Assembly (NCBI RefSeq): GCF_000238255.3
Contig: NZ_CP011040.1
Span: forward strand, 1,116,001 to 1,180,000
Origin: Pseudoalteromonas spongiae UST010723-006
Lineage (GTDB): Bacteria; Pseudomonadota; Gammaproteobacteria; Enterobacterales; Alteromonadaceae
Reading direction: 5' to 3'
DNA length: 64,000 nucleotides
Position numbers and translations under genes: made by a program. Below the pieces are notes generated by a model, which ran no database searches, was not told where the DNA came from, and worked only from the letters and a program-made list of their open reading frames with translations. Below are positions 9,314 through 18,862 of this stretch, piece by piece. How positions within the stretch are numbered: position 1 is the first letter of the stretch; the number at the start of each line of letters is the position of its first letter.

Positions 9314-12211
9314 TCAGCTTTGTTTTTCCTCTGGCAGCCACGCGCGCAGTTTAGTTTTAAGATTGGCTTCAACAATTGGTTTAGTAATGTAATCATCCAT
9401 GCCGGCTGCAATACACTTTTCGCGATCGCCAACCATTGCATTTGCTGTCATTGCGATAATTGGAATGCGTGTGTTGTGTTTTCCTGCCTTACCATTTCGA
9501 ATCGCCTTGGTGGCATCATAGCCGTCGAGTTCTGGCATTTGGCAATCCATCAAAATTGCAGTAAAGCTGTCTTCGCTTTCGTTTAATATAGTTAATGCTT
9601 CTTGCCCATTTGAGGCAATTTTTATGTCCGTTAAACCTAATTTAGCCAAGGTGCTTTTGGCAACAATTTGATTTACTTGGTTATCTTCGGCAAGCAATAG
9701 TTTAATATTTTTCGCCCATTTAACCTGCTCATTTGTCGCGTGAGTTTGTAGCGTTTGAATATAATGGCGGGTTACTAAAGGTGTTGCTTGTTCAAGTGCA
9801 TCGCCACCTTCAACCACTATTGATAACGCATCGAGTAAGTCTGAGGTGGTCGCGGGTTTCGGAAAATAGCCCGCAAAACCAAGCTCTGCGAAATAAGATG
9901 CATCGCCTTGATGGTTCATTGAGGTCATCATCACCAATTTTGTTGCATGAAAATCTGGATGCTGTTTAATCGCTTTACCTAATTGCGCACCATCAACATT
10001 CGGCATTTGCATATCCAAAAACGCAATATCAAAGCAACATTGGTGAGTTTCAAAGTAGGATTTACACGCCAACATCGCTTCATCTGCTGAAAGTGCTTCT
10101 GTTACACGTGCTCCCCAAAACTCAAACTGGCTACGTAAAACATCTAAATTTGTTTTATTGTCGTCAACAATCAAAATATGTAATTTACTAATATCAATCG
10201 ATGGAATACTGGCTTTAGTCCCACTGCTACAACCAAGCACTAAACTAAATTTGAAGCTGCTTCCCTTGCCCTCGAGACTATTCACCTCAATACTGCCACC
10301 CATCAGTTCACACAACTGCTTAACGATTGCCAAACCTAACCCGGTGCCACCGTATTTACGTGTTGTAGAGGCATCTACCTGAGAGAATGTTTTAAAAAGT
10401 TTGGATTGCTGCTGCGCAGAAATACCTATGCCAGTGTCATTAACCTCACAATTTAAAATATATTTATCAGAGCCCGTTAGTTCTAACGCCGCTTTTATCA
10501 CGACTTCACCGTGTGCGGTAAACTTAATCGCATTACCTACTAAATTGTATAATATTTGACGAAGGCGGTTCGGGTCGCCCATTACGGTTTGTGCATTGAC
10601 CTTAGTAATATCAAGTATCAATTCAAGGCTTTTTTGATGGGCTTGAATCGCTGCGGCCTCTGCAAATTCGCCAAGCAAAGTACGTAAATCAAACTCAATT
10701 GACTCAAGTTCGAGTTTACCTGCATCAATTTTTGAAAAATCCAAAATATCATTTAGCAAATTTAATAATGCATTTGCACTGCTAATTGCCACGTTTACTC
10801 GGTGCAATTGCTCTTTTGATAGCTCACTTGTTAGCAGTAAATTAAGCATACCCAACACCCCATTCATTGGTGTTCGGATTTCGTGACTCATTGACGCCAA
10901 AAATTCACTTTTCGCTTTATTGGCATTTTCTGCTTGGTGTTTTGCTAATTCCAGCGCTTTATTTATTTCAATGCGTTCTGTTACGTCGGTAAGCGACCCC
11001 GCCATACGCGTGGCATTGCCATTTTCATCCCAAATTGCGGTACCTCTTGCACGATAAAACCGGTACTCCCCACTTTTTGTACGCAAACGGTATTCAATAT
11101 CGTAAAGCTGCCTGTCTTTTAAATGTTGTTCGATTGCTGTATTAACGCGTTCTTTATCATCGGGGTGCAGGGCATTTTCAAAACTCGCAAAGGTATTGGG
11201 AAACGCTTCATCGTCTGCCGAGTAGCCTAATAGCTCTTTATAGCGCGGCGCATAATAAACCGTTCCGGCTTTTATATCCCAGTCCCACAAACCATCGTTA
11301 CTTCCCGCAACGGCCACTTTATAACGTTCTTCACTGAGTTTAATTGCGCGCTCAGAAGCGGCTAAACGCCGATAAGGATCGAGCAATAATTTATGGCCAA
11401 CAAGATAAAGTACTATCCAAGCCACTAAAAGGCTTAGCAAAATTGACGATGCAATTTTAATAATCACCGCCATCACACGTTGCTCAATAAGTTGCATATT
11501 TAAATGATAATTGAGCGTAAGTCCGGTGTTTCCAAGTGCCAGCGTAGCAACCGATAAGTATTCGGTATTATTCTTTAAACTTGAGAAGTCTAACCATTTA
11601 CCATTAAGCGTAACGCCATAATTCTCACTGTTTATTACATCTTGAAAAAGTTCAGCGAGGGAATAGCGGAATTCAACAATCATTACCCCTTCGGTAAAAC
11701 CGTTATACTTTATAGGTACCGCAATTAAGAAATGATCACCACCTTGCAACGTATTTAAAGTCACTACGTGTGCAACGTTTTCACTCAACAGTTGTGCAAG
11801 CCAAGGGGCGTTTAAATCTGGTGGCTCTACTTCGCTATTACTATAAACAAGTTCACTGGCGATATTCACAAGCCAAATTGGATGCTTTTTACCGACTAAA
11901 TGATAATCATCTAAATAATCTGACAAAGATGCAGCAGACACATCTGAGCCCATAACACCATTCACTAATATCGGTTGCTTAGCCAAGTCACGCAGTAGCT
12001 GTAATCGTGTTTCTGCAAACTGTTGAATGTAACTTGCGCTTAATTTAGCTTCGGTCTTGGCGTTATTAATCTCATATTGCCGCATATTTTTATCAGTGGT
12101 GAAACCGACAAATACTGCGCTCACTAATACCGACAGTAACAGGCTTAGCACCACAAAAGATAAAAACGCACTATTAGCTGATAGCTTTGTAGTTAATTTA
12201 TTATTCGCCAT
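9314..12211 (-). CDS. Hybrid sensor histidine kinase with PAS and two receiver domains
   Basis: A 965-residue inner-membrane kinase. Order: TM1 (about 14-37), periplasmic sensor of about 200 residues (Cache-like by size), TM2 (about 248-272), PAS/PAC (about 293-412), HisKA with phospho-His in SMSHEIRTPMNG (about 443), HATPase (N box NLVGNAIKF, G boxes NDTGIGI and GGTGLGLA), receiver 1 (phospho-Asp in FLDMQMPNVDG, about 733), receiver 2 (phospho-Asp in MDCQMPELDG, about 889). No HPt domain, so the phosphorelay must use an external HPt. Its ATG abuts the stop of the upstream binding-protein gene, so the two are co-translated and probably form one sensing unit. Confidence 0.93.
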   Translation of the reverse strand: MANNKLTTKLSANSAFLSFVVLSLLLSVLVSAVFVGFTTDKNMRQYEINNAKTEAKLSASYIQQFAETRLQLLRDLAKQPILVNGVMGSDVSAASLSDYLDDYHLVGKKHPIWLVNIASELVYSNSEVEPPDLNAPWLAQLLSENVAHVVTLNTLQGGDHFLIAVPIKYNGFTEGVMIVEFRYSLAELFQDVINSENYGVTLNGKWLDFSSLKNNTEYLSVATLALGNTGLTLNYHLNMQLIEQRVMAVIIKIASSILLSLLVAWIVLYLVGHKLLLDPYRRLAASERAIKLSEERYKVAVAGSNDGLWDWDIKAGTVYYAPRYKELLGYSADDEAFPNTFASFENALHPDDKERVNTAIEQHLKDRQLYDIEYRLRTKSGEYRFYRARGTAIWDENGNATRMAGSLTDVTERIEINKALELAKHQAENANKAKSEFLASMSHEIRTPMNGVLGMLNLLLTSELSKEQLHRVNVAISSANALLNLLNDILDFSKIDAGKLELESIEFDLRTLLGEFAEAAAIQAHQKSLELILDITKVNAQTVMGDPNRLRQILYNLVGNAIKFTAHGEVVIKAALELTGSDKYILNCEVNDTGIGISAQQQSKLFKTFSQVDASTTRKYGGTGLGLAIVKQLCELMGGSIEVNSLEGKGSSFKFSLVLGCSSGTKASIPSIDISKLHILIVDDNKTNLDVLRSQFEFWGARVTEALSADEAMLACKSYFETHQCCFDIAFLDMQMPNVDGAQLGKAIKQHPDFHATKLVMMTSMNHQGDASYFAELGFAGYFPKPATTSDLLDALSIVVEGGDALEQATPLVTRHYIQTLQTHATNEQVKWAKNIKLLLAEDNQVNQIVAKSTLAKLGLTDIKIASNGQEALTILNESEDSFTAILMDCQMPELDGYDATKAIRNGKAGKHNTRIPIIAMTANAMVGDREKCIAAGMDDYITKPIVEANLKTKLRAWLPEEKQS

Positions 12212-13435
12212 TTAGCGCTCTATATTATTAAACACACGAATACCACCATTCGCTTTGTATTCAGCCATACATAAGTTTTCAAGTCCTAACGCTTCATGGG
12301 CATCAGGCTGAGTAGAACTCCATTGGGAAAACGGTGGTTGATATGTTTTGACCAAGCCTACAACAGGAGTTTTGATACGCTCCAATTCATCGCGCAGAGA
12401 TAAACGAATATCGCTAATATCGCCCTCAGGTTTAACATTAGCAAACGCAGTTAAAAATATTTTTGCTAAATCAAAGCTATGAATAAATCCAGCTGGCGCC
12501 GATAAGTTTTCTAACCCAGTAAATGTATTTGAAAACAACTTAGTGGCTGTAACAGCGGCCTGTTTTGCAAGTGGTGATTGGTCTTGTGGTTCGATAGCGA
12601 AACACGTTTGAATAAAGTTTAGTTTAACGTCAGTGGCTAGATGTTGTTTTACATAGCTAAAAAAGTCGCCGCCAGTGATCCCCCAATGGCTCACTATTGG
12701 CACGCGTTGGTCAGCCGGTAGCGCCGCCATGGCATCAACAAATTGTTTGCCCTCTACTGCATTACCAACAAACAAAATACACTCTGCGCGCGTCGAGCTA
12801 ATATCTCGCAGCATTATTTTCGCTTGATTAAGTTTTGTATTCCAACTAAACCAGGTTACAGCACTATCATTTTCGCTGCCTAGCGCCTTTCGCATGGTAG
12901 TGTGGTTAGACTTGCCCCAAGGCGTTTGCTCAAGCAGCATGTGTGGCTGCTCACATCCTAATTGGTCACGCGCAAAGCTTACGATGCGATACCCAGCTTT
13001 AGTGTCATCAACCGACACACGAAAAACCCAATTTGTAGGCTCTGCATGGCGAGTAATTGGCCCACCTGCGGCCCATGGTACTAACAGCAACACTTCATTT
13101 TTACTAATAAACTGTTTGTACTTAATATAAGGTGGCGAATGTAAGCCGCCCAACATAAACAGAGCATTTGGGTCTGCCAAAAACTGCTTCATATGCAGTA
13201 AACTGCGATTACTGTTGCCGCGATGATCTTTTTCAATAAAGTTAAATTCTATGTTGTTAAACTCGTTTTCGTATTGCGACAGCGCAGTTAAAAAGCCCAT
13301 TTTCATCGCATTGGCGGATTCGGCATGATTTGAATAGTCAGAGTCATGGTAGATATTAAAAACGCGCTTTTGTGCAAAAGCGTGGCTCATAATAAACAGG
13401 GAAACTATCAGCATCCCTCTTACAAAAATTAACAT
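12212..13435 (-). CDS. Periplasmic ligand-binding protein (ABC-type, Peripla_BP_6-like), kinase partner
   Basis: A 407-residue secreted protein: signal peptide MLIFVRGMLIVSLFIMSHAFA, then a two-lobe type I periplasmic-binding fold (VFNIYHDSDYSNHAESANAM at the start; alternating beta/alpha pattern). It resembles the branched-chain amino-acid/amide receptor family, but no ABC permease or ATPase gene is nearby. The next gene, with no gap, is the hybrid kinase, so it most likely presents a ligand to the kinase rather than feeding a transporter. The ligand is not predictable from sequence. Confidence 0.8.
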   Translation of the reverse strand: MLIFVRGMLIVSLFIMSHAFAQKRVFNIYHDSDYSNHAESANAMKMGFLTALSQYENEFNNIEFNFIEKDHRGNSNRSLLHMKQFLADPNALFMLGGLHSPPYIKYKQFISKNEVLLLVPWAAGGPITRHAEPTNWVFRVSVDDTKAGYRIVSFARDQLGCEQPHMLLEQTPWGKSNHTTMRKALGSENDSAVTWFSWNTKLNQAKIMLRDISSTRAECILFVGNAVEGKQFVDAMAALPADQRVPIVSHWGITGGDFFSYVKQHLATDVKLNFIQTCFAIEPQDQSPLAKQAAVTATKLFSNTFTGLENLSAPAGFIHSFDLAKIFLTAFANVKPEGDISDIRLSLRDELERIKTPVVGLVKTYQPPFSQWSSTQPDAHEALGLENLCMAEYKANGGIRVFNNIER

Positions 13436-13586
13436 CTGTTTACCTGCAAAATTTCCAATAATTAAACAATAGCTAATATTTCAATTTTAGAATAGTGATA
13501 AGCAATTAATTTTGTTCAATAAAGCCGTTCTGTATTTGTTATCAAGAAAAAAGCTGTCATTACTGAAATCACGTGAAAATTGCGTT

Positions 13587-13614
13587 CCGAGCGGGGATGC
13601 TGTACCCTGCTCGG
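13587..13614 (+). promoter_or_regulatory. GC-rich hairpin in the leader of the RNA helicase gene
   Basis: CCGAGCGGGG and CCCTGCTCGG pair over ten bases (one G-U) around an eight-base loop, ending 24 bases before the helicase ATG. There is no T tract, so it is not a simple terminator. A 5'-UTR structure at an RNA helicase gene could be autoregulatory; this is inference. Confidence 0.45.
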
Positions 13615-13638
13615 CCGCCGTTATAAGAGTTACTAAAA

Positions 13639-15045
13639 ATGCATTTCTCAGACTTAAACCTGTGCCCTGAAATAAACCAAGCAATTGAAGAGCAAGGTTA
13701 TGAAAGCCCTACGCCAATTCAAGAAAAGTCAATTCCAGCAATATTAGCAGGGCGTGACGTAATGGCTGCGGCGCAAACAGGTACAGGTAAAACCGCAGGT
13801 TTTACTCTGCCAATGCTAGAAATGCTAAGCAAAGGAGAAAAAGTTCGCAGCAATCAAGTGCGTGCATTAGTACTCACACCAACGCGAGAATTGGCAGCGC
13901 AAGTTTGGCAAAGTGTTGCAACTTACAGCAAACACCTCCCTCTTTCATGCCAAGTTGTTTACGGTGGTGTTAAAATTAACCCTCAAATGCTGAAACTGCG
14001 AAAAGGCTGCGACATTTTAGTTGCCACACCAGGGCGATTACTCGATCTCTTTCAGCAAAATGCCGTAAAATTTGACCAGCTTGAACTCTTTGTGCTCGAT
14101 GAAGCCGACCGCATGCTCGACATGGGTTTTATTCATGATATTAAACGCGTTATTAAAGCGCTGCCTTCAAAGCGCCAAAACTTGCTGTTTTCAGCAACTT
14201 TTTCTGACGATATTCGCGCACTTGCTAAAGGCCTAATTAACGACCCAATCGAAATCTCAGTTGCTCCTGCCAATACAACAGCTAAAACAGTAACCCAATG
14301 GGCGTACCCGGTTGATAAAAGCAAACGCACTGGCTTGCTTAAACACCTAATTAAAACCAATAACTGGCAACAAGTATTGGTATTTACGCGTACTAAGCAT
14401 GGTGCAAACCGTTTAGTTCGTGATCTTGAAAAAGCCAAGATTAATGCCGCTGCAATTCACGGTAATAAAAGCCAAAGTGCGCGTATGAACGCACTTAACG
14501 GCTTTAAATTAGGTGATGTAAATGTACTGGTTGCTACCGATATTGTTGCGCGTGGCCTCGATATTCAAGAGCTACCTTATGTGGTTAACTTTGATCTACC
14601 AAATGTATATGAAGATTATGTTCATCGTATTGGTCGTACTGGCCGTGCAGGTGCATCAGGCGAAGCAATTTCATTTGTAACCCAAGACGTAGCTGCCGAT
14701 TTATTTGGTATTGAACGACTTATCCAAGAAGTTATTCCGCGTAAAATTGAAGCAGGATTTGAACCACAAAGCCCAGTGCCAGATTCAAAGCTAGATACGC
14801 GTCCAATTAAGCCTAAAAAGCCGAAGAAACCGAAAAAGCCAAAAGAAAACGCGAGTACCAACGACAAAGTAAAAGCTGAAGCAAAAGCAGCAAGTAAGCC
14901 AAAAAAGAAAAGCAGTTCACACAATGCTAAGCCTAAAAATGGCGAAAAACCTAAGCAAAATAGCAAAGGCAGAAGTGATAACAACGGACAAGCTAAACGC
15001 CCGAAACGAAAGCCAAACAATGTGAAATTTAAAGCAAACAAATAA
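13639..15045 (+). CDS. rhlE: DEAD-box ATP-dependent RNA helicase, RhlE type
   Basis: Unwinds RNA duplexes using ATP, in ribosome assembly and RNA turnover. Helicase motifs run in order: Q motif ([14 protein letters not shown]), motif I AQTGTGKT, Ia [54 protein letters not shown]. The start [19 protein letters not shown] and core length match RhlE. The last ~85 residues are a Lys/Pro/Asn-rich basic tail with [12 protein letters not shown] repeats, an RNA-binding extension. Monocistronic, with a leader hairpin upstream and a terminator downstream. Confidence 0.92.
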   Translation: MHFSDLNLCPEINQAIEEQGYESPTPIQEKSIPAILAGRDVMAAAQTGTGKTAGFTLPMLEMLSKGEKVRSNQVRALVLTPTRELAAQVWQSVATYSKHLPLSCQVVYGGVKINPQMLKLRKGCDILVATPGRLLDLFQQNAVKFDQLELFVLDEADRMLDMGFIHDIKRVIKALPSKRQNLLFSATFSDDIRALAKGLINDPIEISVAPANTTAKTVTQWAYPVDKSKRTGLLKHLIKTNNWQQVLVFTRTKHGANRLVRDLEKAKINAAAIHGNKSQSARMNALNGFKLGDVNVLVATDIVARGLDIQELPYVVNFDLPNVYEDYVHRIGRTGRAGASGEAISFVTQDVAADLFGIERLIQEVIPRKIEAGFEPQSPVPDSKLDTRPIKPKKPKKPKKPKENASTNDKVKAEAKAASKPKKKSSSHNAKPKNGEKPKQNSKGRSDNNGQAKRPKRKPNNVKFKANK

Positions 15046-15048
15046 CAG

Positions 15049-15074
15049 AAAGCCAGCATCAGCTGGCTTTTTTA
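15049..15074 (+). terminator. Terminator of the RNA helicase gene
   Basis: AAAGCCAGC and GCTGGCTTT pair around a four-base loop and are followed by TTTT. It begins right after the stop codon. Confidence 0.88.
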
Positions 15075-15286
15075 TGTTCTTGCTATCATGGATTCAAAAC
15101 ACGTTAAAAAGTCGGAGTTCTATTTTTCTTTAAAAATAATAAAAAACATAATTATCGAATCTGGAATCATAATTGAGTTTCTTACACAATTTAGCATCTA
15201 GTTGTCTAGAAGTACTCTGTAAAGTCTAGCATTTTTGTGAACCACAAAAACAGGATGAATCATCAATTAGAATTAAAGGTTCTCAG

Positions 15287-15487
15287 TTAATTCAAACTAA
15301 ATATCTCTTCTACAGTGACATTAAAAAAGACCGCCAGCTTCAAAGCAATTGTTACCGAAGGTGTAAATCGGCCGGTTTCAATCGTACTAATCGTTTTTCT
15401 AGACACACTAATAGCATCAGCTAATGCTTGCTGTGATATTTTATGTTCAGCACGTAACACAGCAATACGATTTTTAACCTCACTCAT
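15287..15487 (-). CDS. XRE-family transcriptional regulator (single HTH)
   Basis: A 66-residue protein that is almost entirely a Cro/C1-type helix-turn-helix: NRIAVLRAEHKISQQALADA with recognition helix VSRKTISTIETGR, then the family ending TIALKLAVFFNVTVEEIFSL. It matches the short YozG-like regulators. The start is ATG 15487; a GTG just before (15490) overlaps the stop codon of the upstream membrane-protein gene, so the two are translationally coupled. Such pairs (HTH plus small multi-TM protein) are common in Bacteria and are thought to be autoregulated; targets are unknown. Confidence 0.88.
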   Translation of the reverse strand: MSEVKNRIAVLRAEHKISQQALADAISVSRKTISTIETGRFTPSVTIALKLAVFFNVTVEEIFSLN

Positions 15488-15489
15488 CA

Positions 15490-15933
15490 CTAACTTTCGC
15501 CATATTCGTGTGAATTTTCAATATCTTGATTATCTTTGAAATTTCGCCATAAAATGTAGCCTCCTTGTGCACCAAACATACATCCAATACACAGTTTTGC
15601 CGCATATTTAAGGGTAAAGTAATGCGCAAGCCAATCATCAAAAAGCATAAAAACAAATAAAGCGATTACGGCGCCTGTTGCAGCATAACGATATGATGTT
15701 TGATAAACATGTTTTAAATATTCATCATCATATCTTTCCGTCATGTGTTTAAGGCTCTTAGCACTCCAATACAATATCAATAAGAATAATATGGCACCCA
15801 AAGTTCCCCAAAATGCACTAAAGGTGAATCCAAAGCTGGTATAAATAGCGTCGACTGTAAAAAATAACCCAACAGCAAAAAGTATTTTCGCCGTAATTAG
15901 TAAATTTCGTTCTTGTTTTAAAATAGCAGTCAT
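15490..15933 (-). CDS. Four-TM membrane protein paired with the XRE regulator
   Basis: An unrecognised inner-membrane protein of about 147 residues with four hydrophobic segments (about 13-33, 38-58, 86-104 and 112-128) and charged termini. The start at 15933 is chosen because AAGGA lies nine bases upstream; the ATG at 15942 directly abuts that sequence. Its stop overlaps the start region of the regulator, so the two form an operon and probably act together, for example by the membrane protein sequestering or signalling to the regulator. Function is otherwise unknown. Confidence 0.7.
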   Translation of the reverse strand: MTAILKQERNLLITAKILFAVGLFFTVDAIYTSFGFTFSAFWGTLGAILFLLILYWSAKSLKHMTERYDDEYLKHVYQTSYRYAATGAVIALFVFMLFDDWLAHYFTLKYAAKLCIGCMFGAQGGYILWRNFKDNQDIENSHEYGES

Positions 15934-16274
15934 AATTATCATTCCTTAGTATTGCACTGCAAATATTTGGTCTTTACAAACCACCCACTGACGGCACTCT
16001 CATAAACTAATATCACTTTACCAAAGCCACTATATCGATCTTTTGGAATATGTCTTTGATGTATTTATGTTTGTATTAAGCTGTCAAAATTAACATTAAA
16101 TTGATAATGGCCGATTAAACATCGCTTCAATAAGATGACAAAATGGCTAAGACAAATTAGCCTTTTCTAAATACTTTCAATTTATCAACCAATGAAAGAT
16201 GTCCTTTATGTAACTTTGTACTCAGCTCAAATACTTTCTTTAACTTTGATATTTAAATTCTATCCGCCAAAAGT

Positions 16275-16344
16275 GTAACCCCTAGGTATCACCAAATCAA
16301 TCATTTTGTAACCTTAAGGTATCTTTTTGATACATTAAGGTATC
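16275..16344. promoter_or_regulatory. Three related 16-bp palindromic boxes
   Basis: GTAACCCCTAGGTATC (16275), GTAACCTTAAGGTATC (16309) and GATACATTAAGGTATC (16329) share the shape GATACCTTAAGGTATC. Steps between starts are 34 and 20 bases. They look like repeated operators for a dimeric regulator. The third box also pairs with flanking T and A runs to form a hairpin (16325-16350). Confidence 0.5.
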
Positions 16345-16586
16345 AAAAAATAGTTATCCATTTCACTCGTTAATGAAATAACCTTTAAAAATAATATGCC
16401 TGCCCTGTACTTATAGTGATCAAACAAACTTTGATTTAACTAGGTCACATTTAATTTATACGTTTTATTATGTTTTCTCATTATCGTTAAATTAGTAAAG
16501 CGATACTCAAACCGAACCATAAACTCCATTCAGTTTTTAGAATCTAATGCAATTAACAGCTTAATTGAAAATAACACAATAATAAT

Positions 16587-16607
16587 ATTGAGATCGATTA
16601 TCATTTG
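16587..16607. promoter_or_regulatory. Candidate Fur box upstream of the siderophore receptor
   Basis: GAGATCGATTATCATTT differs at two positions from GAGAATGATTATCATTT, the typical gammaproteobacterial Fur site, and lies about 50 bases before the receptor start. Iron repression of the receptor and PepSY gene is the natural reading. Confidence 0.55.
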
Positions 16608-16657
16608 AATTACGATACGCAACAATTTTTAGTCACTTGTGAATTTAGGTCCCTGTT

Positions 16658-18793
16658 ATGAAATCGCGTGCTTTTAAACTAAGTACTTTATTTGTCGCCA
16701 CATCTTCAGTATTCGCTACCCCACTTTTTGCTAACGATCAAACGGATAAAAGCATCGAAAAAATTGAGGTGTTAGGAAAGAACCACTCAAACTACCTTGC
16801 CGTAGAAGCAGAAACCGCTTCAAAGCTTGGTATTTCGATTAAGGAAACGCCACAATCGGTACGCGTAATTACTCGTGCCCTTATGAACGACTTTTCACTT
16901 GATGATGTGAATCAAGTACTTGAAACAACTCCGGGCGTTTCGGTAGAAAAAATTGAAACCGATCGTACTTACTACAAGGCACGCGGTTTTGATATCACTA
17001 ACTTTCAAGTAGATGGGTTAGGCTTACCGCAAGAAAGTGGCGCATTGCAAGGCACTCTCGATACAGCCATTTATCAACGAATTGAAGTGGTTATGGGTGC
17101 AAACGGCATGATGACAGGTGCCGGCAACCCATCAGCTACGGTTAACTTTATTCGCAAACGTCCAACCGATGATCTGCGCGCCAATGTGTCAATTACTGCG
17201 GGTTCTTGGTCAAATATGCGTTTGGATGCAGATGTGTCAGGCCGCTTAAATGAATACGCAGCAGGACGTGCTGTAGTTGTTAAACAAAAACGTGATTCAT
17301 ACCTTGACCGCTACAGCGTTGAACGTGACGTATTTTATGGTATTGCCGAATTAAACCTAACTGATAGCACCACATTAACAACAAGCCTTACCTACCAGCA
17401 AAATGATGCTGATAGTCCACTTTGGGGTGCGCTTGCATTATTTGATTCCGAGGGGAACCCTACAGATTACGATACCTCTACTTCTACCGCAGCTGACTGG
17501 GCGTATTGGAATAACACGTCAAAACAAGCATTTGTAGAATTAGAACAACTTGTAGGTGATAACTGGAGTGTGATCGCACGTTATGCGCATACTCAAACCG
17601 AGCAAGATTCAAATCTATTTTATGTTTATGGTACGCCAGATGCGCAAACGGGTTTAGGTTTAACTGGTTATGCCAGCGATTATCAACTTACCGACCGCCT
17701 TAACCTATTTGATGTGTATGCCAAAGGAAGCTTTGAATTATTCGGACAAGAGCATTTAATTGCGGCTGGTGCAAGTGTTGCTGATATGGCGTATCAAGAT
17801 AGCTCGCTATACGATTACACTACCGGAAATGGCTTTCCAGCGATGCCAAATCTAAATGAATGGGATGGCGTAGCACCAGTACCAGTATTAAAAGACGGCT
17901 TAAATGGTTCTCGTGTAGAGAGTGAACAAGTTTCAGAATATGTATCTGCGCGTTTCTCGATTACAGATGATTTAAAACTACTTGCAGGTATTCGTCACAC
18001 CGCTTGGGAAACTAACGGTTTATCATACGGTAAAAACAAATCTCGTGATGTGAGCGACACGACATCTCACTTAGGTACGGTGTATCAAATCAACGACGAT
18101 ATTAATGTTTACGCATCGTACAGCGAAACCTTTGCTCCGCAAGCTGAACAAGATATTAACGGCCAAACGCTTGACCCTATTAACGGCGATACAAAAGAAA
18201 TTGGTATTAAAACCGAGTTATTTAACGATTTAATGATGTTAAATGTGGCGATTTTTGATGCTGAGCAAGAAAACATAGCTGTTGCTGATACTATTAATTC
18301 AACTCCTGATAATACAGTGTATAGAGCTGCACCTGGTATTCAATCGCAAGGTTTTGAACTTGAATTAAGTGGTGAAGTTGGCTTTGGTGTGAGTGCAAAC
18401 TTAGGCTACACCTACACTGATATTGACGTTTCGGATACCTTTAATTCAGGCAATAAAGACGCGCAATTAGTAAAAGACTATACGCCAAAACAAGTTTTTA
18501 AACTAGCTGCTAAATACGATGCGACTTTTGTTGATGGCTTATCATTTGGTATGAATATGCGTTGGCAAGACGATATTAGCCGTGTACAAAACGATACTCC
18601 ACTTATTGTTACAAAACAAAACGCCTACGCACTTGTGAATATGATGGCAAGCTACGAAATTAATTCGCAAGTAAGTATTACAGCTAACGTAAACAACGTA
18701 TTTGATAAAAAGTATGTTAATTCACTTTACTGGGCACAAGGTTTTTATGGTGCACCGCGTAACTACGCACTGTCACTTAACTGGTCACTATAA
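16658..18793 (+). CDS. TonB-dependent siderophore receptor (FhuE/FpvA-like)
   Basis: A 711-residue outer-membrane receptor. Signal peptide about 1-25 (ending PLFAND). TonB-box-like segment IEKIEVLG near residue 36, then plug domain with KETPQSVRVITRALM, TPGVSVEK and ARGFDITNFQVDGL, all typical of the ferric-hydroxamate/pyoverdine branch. The beta-barrel ends ALSLNWSL. It should import a ferric siderophore with TonB/ExbBD. The candidate Fur box upstream and the PepSY reductase-like protein downstream both support an iron role. The exact siderophore is unknown; no siderophore biosynthesis genes are in the window. Confidence 0.9.
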   Translation: MKSRAFKLSTLFVATSSVFATPLFANDQTDKSIEKIEVLGKNHSNYLAVEAETASKLGISIKETPQSVRVITRALMNDFSLDDVNQVLETTPGVSVEKIETDRTYYKARGFDITNFQVDGLGLPQESGALQGTLDTAIYQRIEVVMGANGMMTGAGNPSATVNFIRKRPTDDLRANVSITAGSWSNMRLDADVSGRLNEYAAGRAVVVKQKRDSYLDRYSVERDVFYGIAELNLTDSTTLTTSLTYQQNDADSPLWGALALFDSEGNPTDYDTSTSTAADWAYWNNTSKQAFVELEQLVGDNWSVIARYAHTQTEQDSNLFYVYGTPDAQTGLGLTGYASDYQLTDRLNLFDVYAKGSFELFGQEHLIAAGASVADMAYQDSSLYDYTTGNGFPAMPNLNEWDGVAPVPVLKDGLNGSRVESEQVSEYVSARFSITDDLKLLAGIRHTAWETNGLSYGKNKSRDVSDTTSHLGTVYQINDDINVYASYSETFAPQAEQDINGQTLDPINGDTKEIGIKTELFNDLMMLNVAIFDAEQENIAVADTINSTPDNTVYRAAPGIQSQGFELELSGEVGFGVSANLGYTYTDIDVSDTFNSGNKDAQLVKDYTPKQVFKLAAKYDATFVDGLSFGMNMRWQDDISRVQNDTPLIVTKQNAYALVNMMASYEINSQVSITANVNNVFDKKYVNSLYWAQGFYGAPRNYALSLNWSL

Positions 18794-18808
18794 CAAAATT
18801 CAAAATGT

Positions 18809-18836
18809 AAAGGTCGCGCTATGCGGCCTTTTGTTG
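18809..18836 (+). terminator. Terminator after the siderophore receptor
   Basis: AAAGGTCGC and GCGGCCTTT form a nine-base stem with a five-base loop, followed by TGTTGTTTTT. It may be leaky so that the downstream PepSY gene is still read. An apparent ATG inside the loop (18821) is why the longer ORF start is not used for the next gene. Confidence 0.75.
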
Positions 18837-18862
18837 TTTTTATAAACGGACGTCACCGAATT

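Larger units (their letters stand above)
15943..16657. other. 715-bp intergenic region with operator-like boxes
   Basis: No gene was seen. It lies between two divergent transcripts, so it should hold two promoters. It contains three related palindromic boxes (16275-16344) and a Fur-box-like site (16587-16607), listed separately; the rest is AT-rich. Confidence 0.5.

Noticed and set aside
14622..15059. 145-codon minus-strand ORF over the helicase C-terminus
   Set aside because: It is the antisense shadow of the Lys-rich helicase tail, giving a Leu/Phe-rich translation; no ribosome site.
15232..15250. TTTTTGTG-AAC-CACAAAAA hairpin as a terminator of the XRE unit
   Set aside because: Position fits, but the stem is AT-rich and short and no T run follows; too weak to list as a feature.
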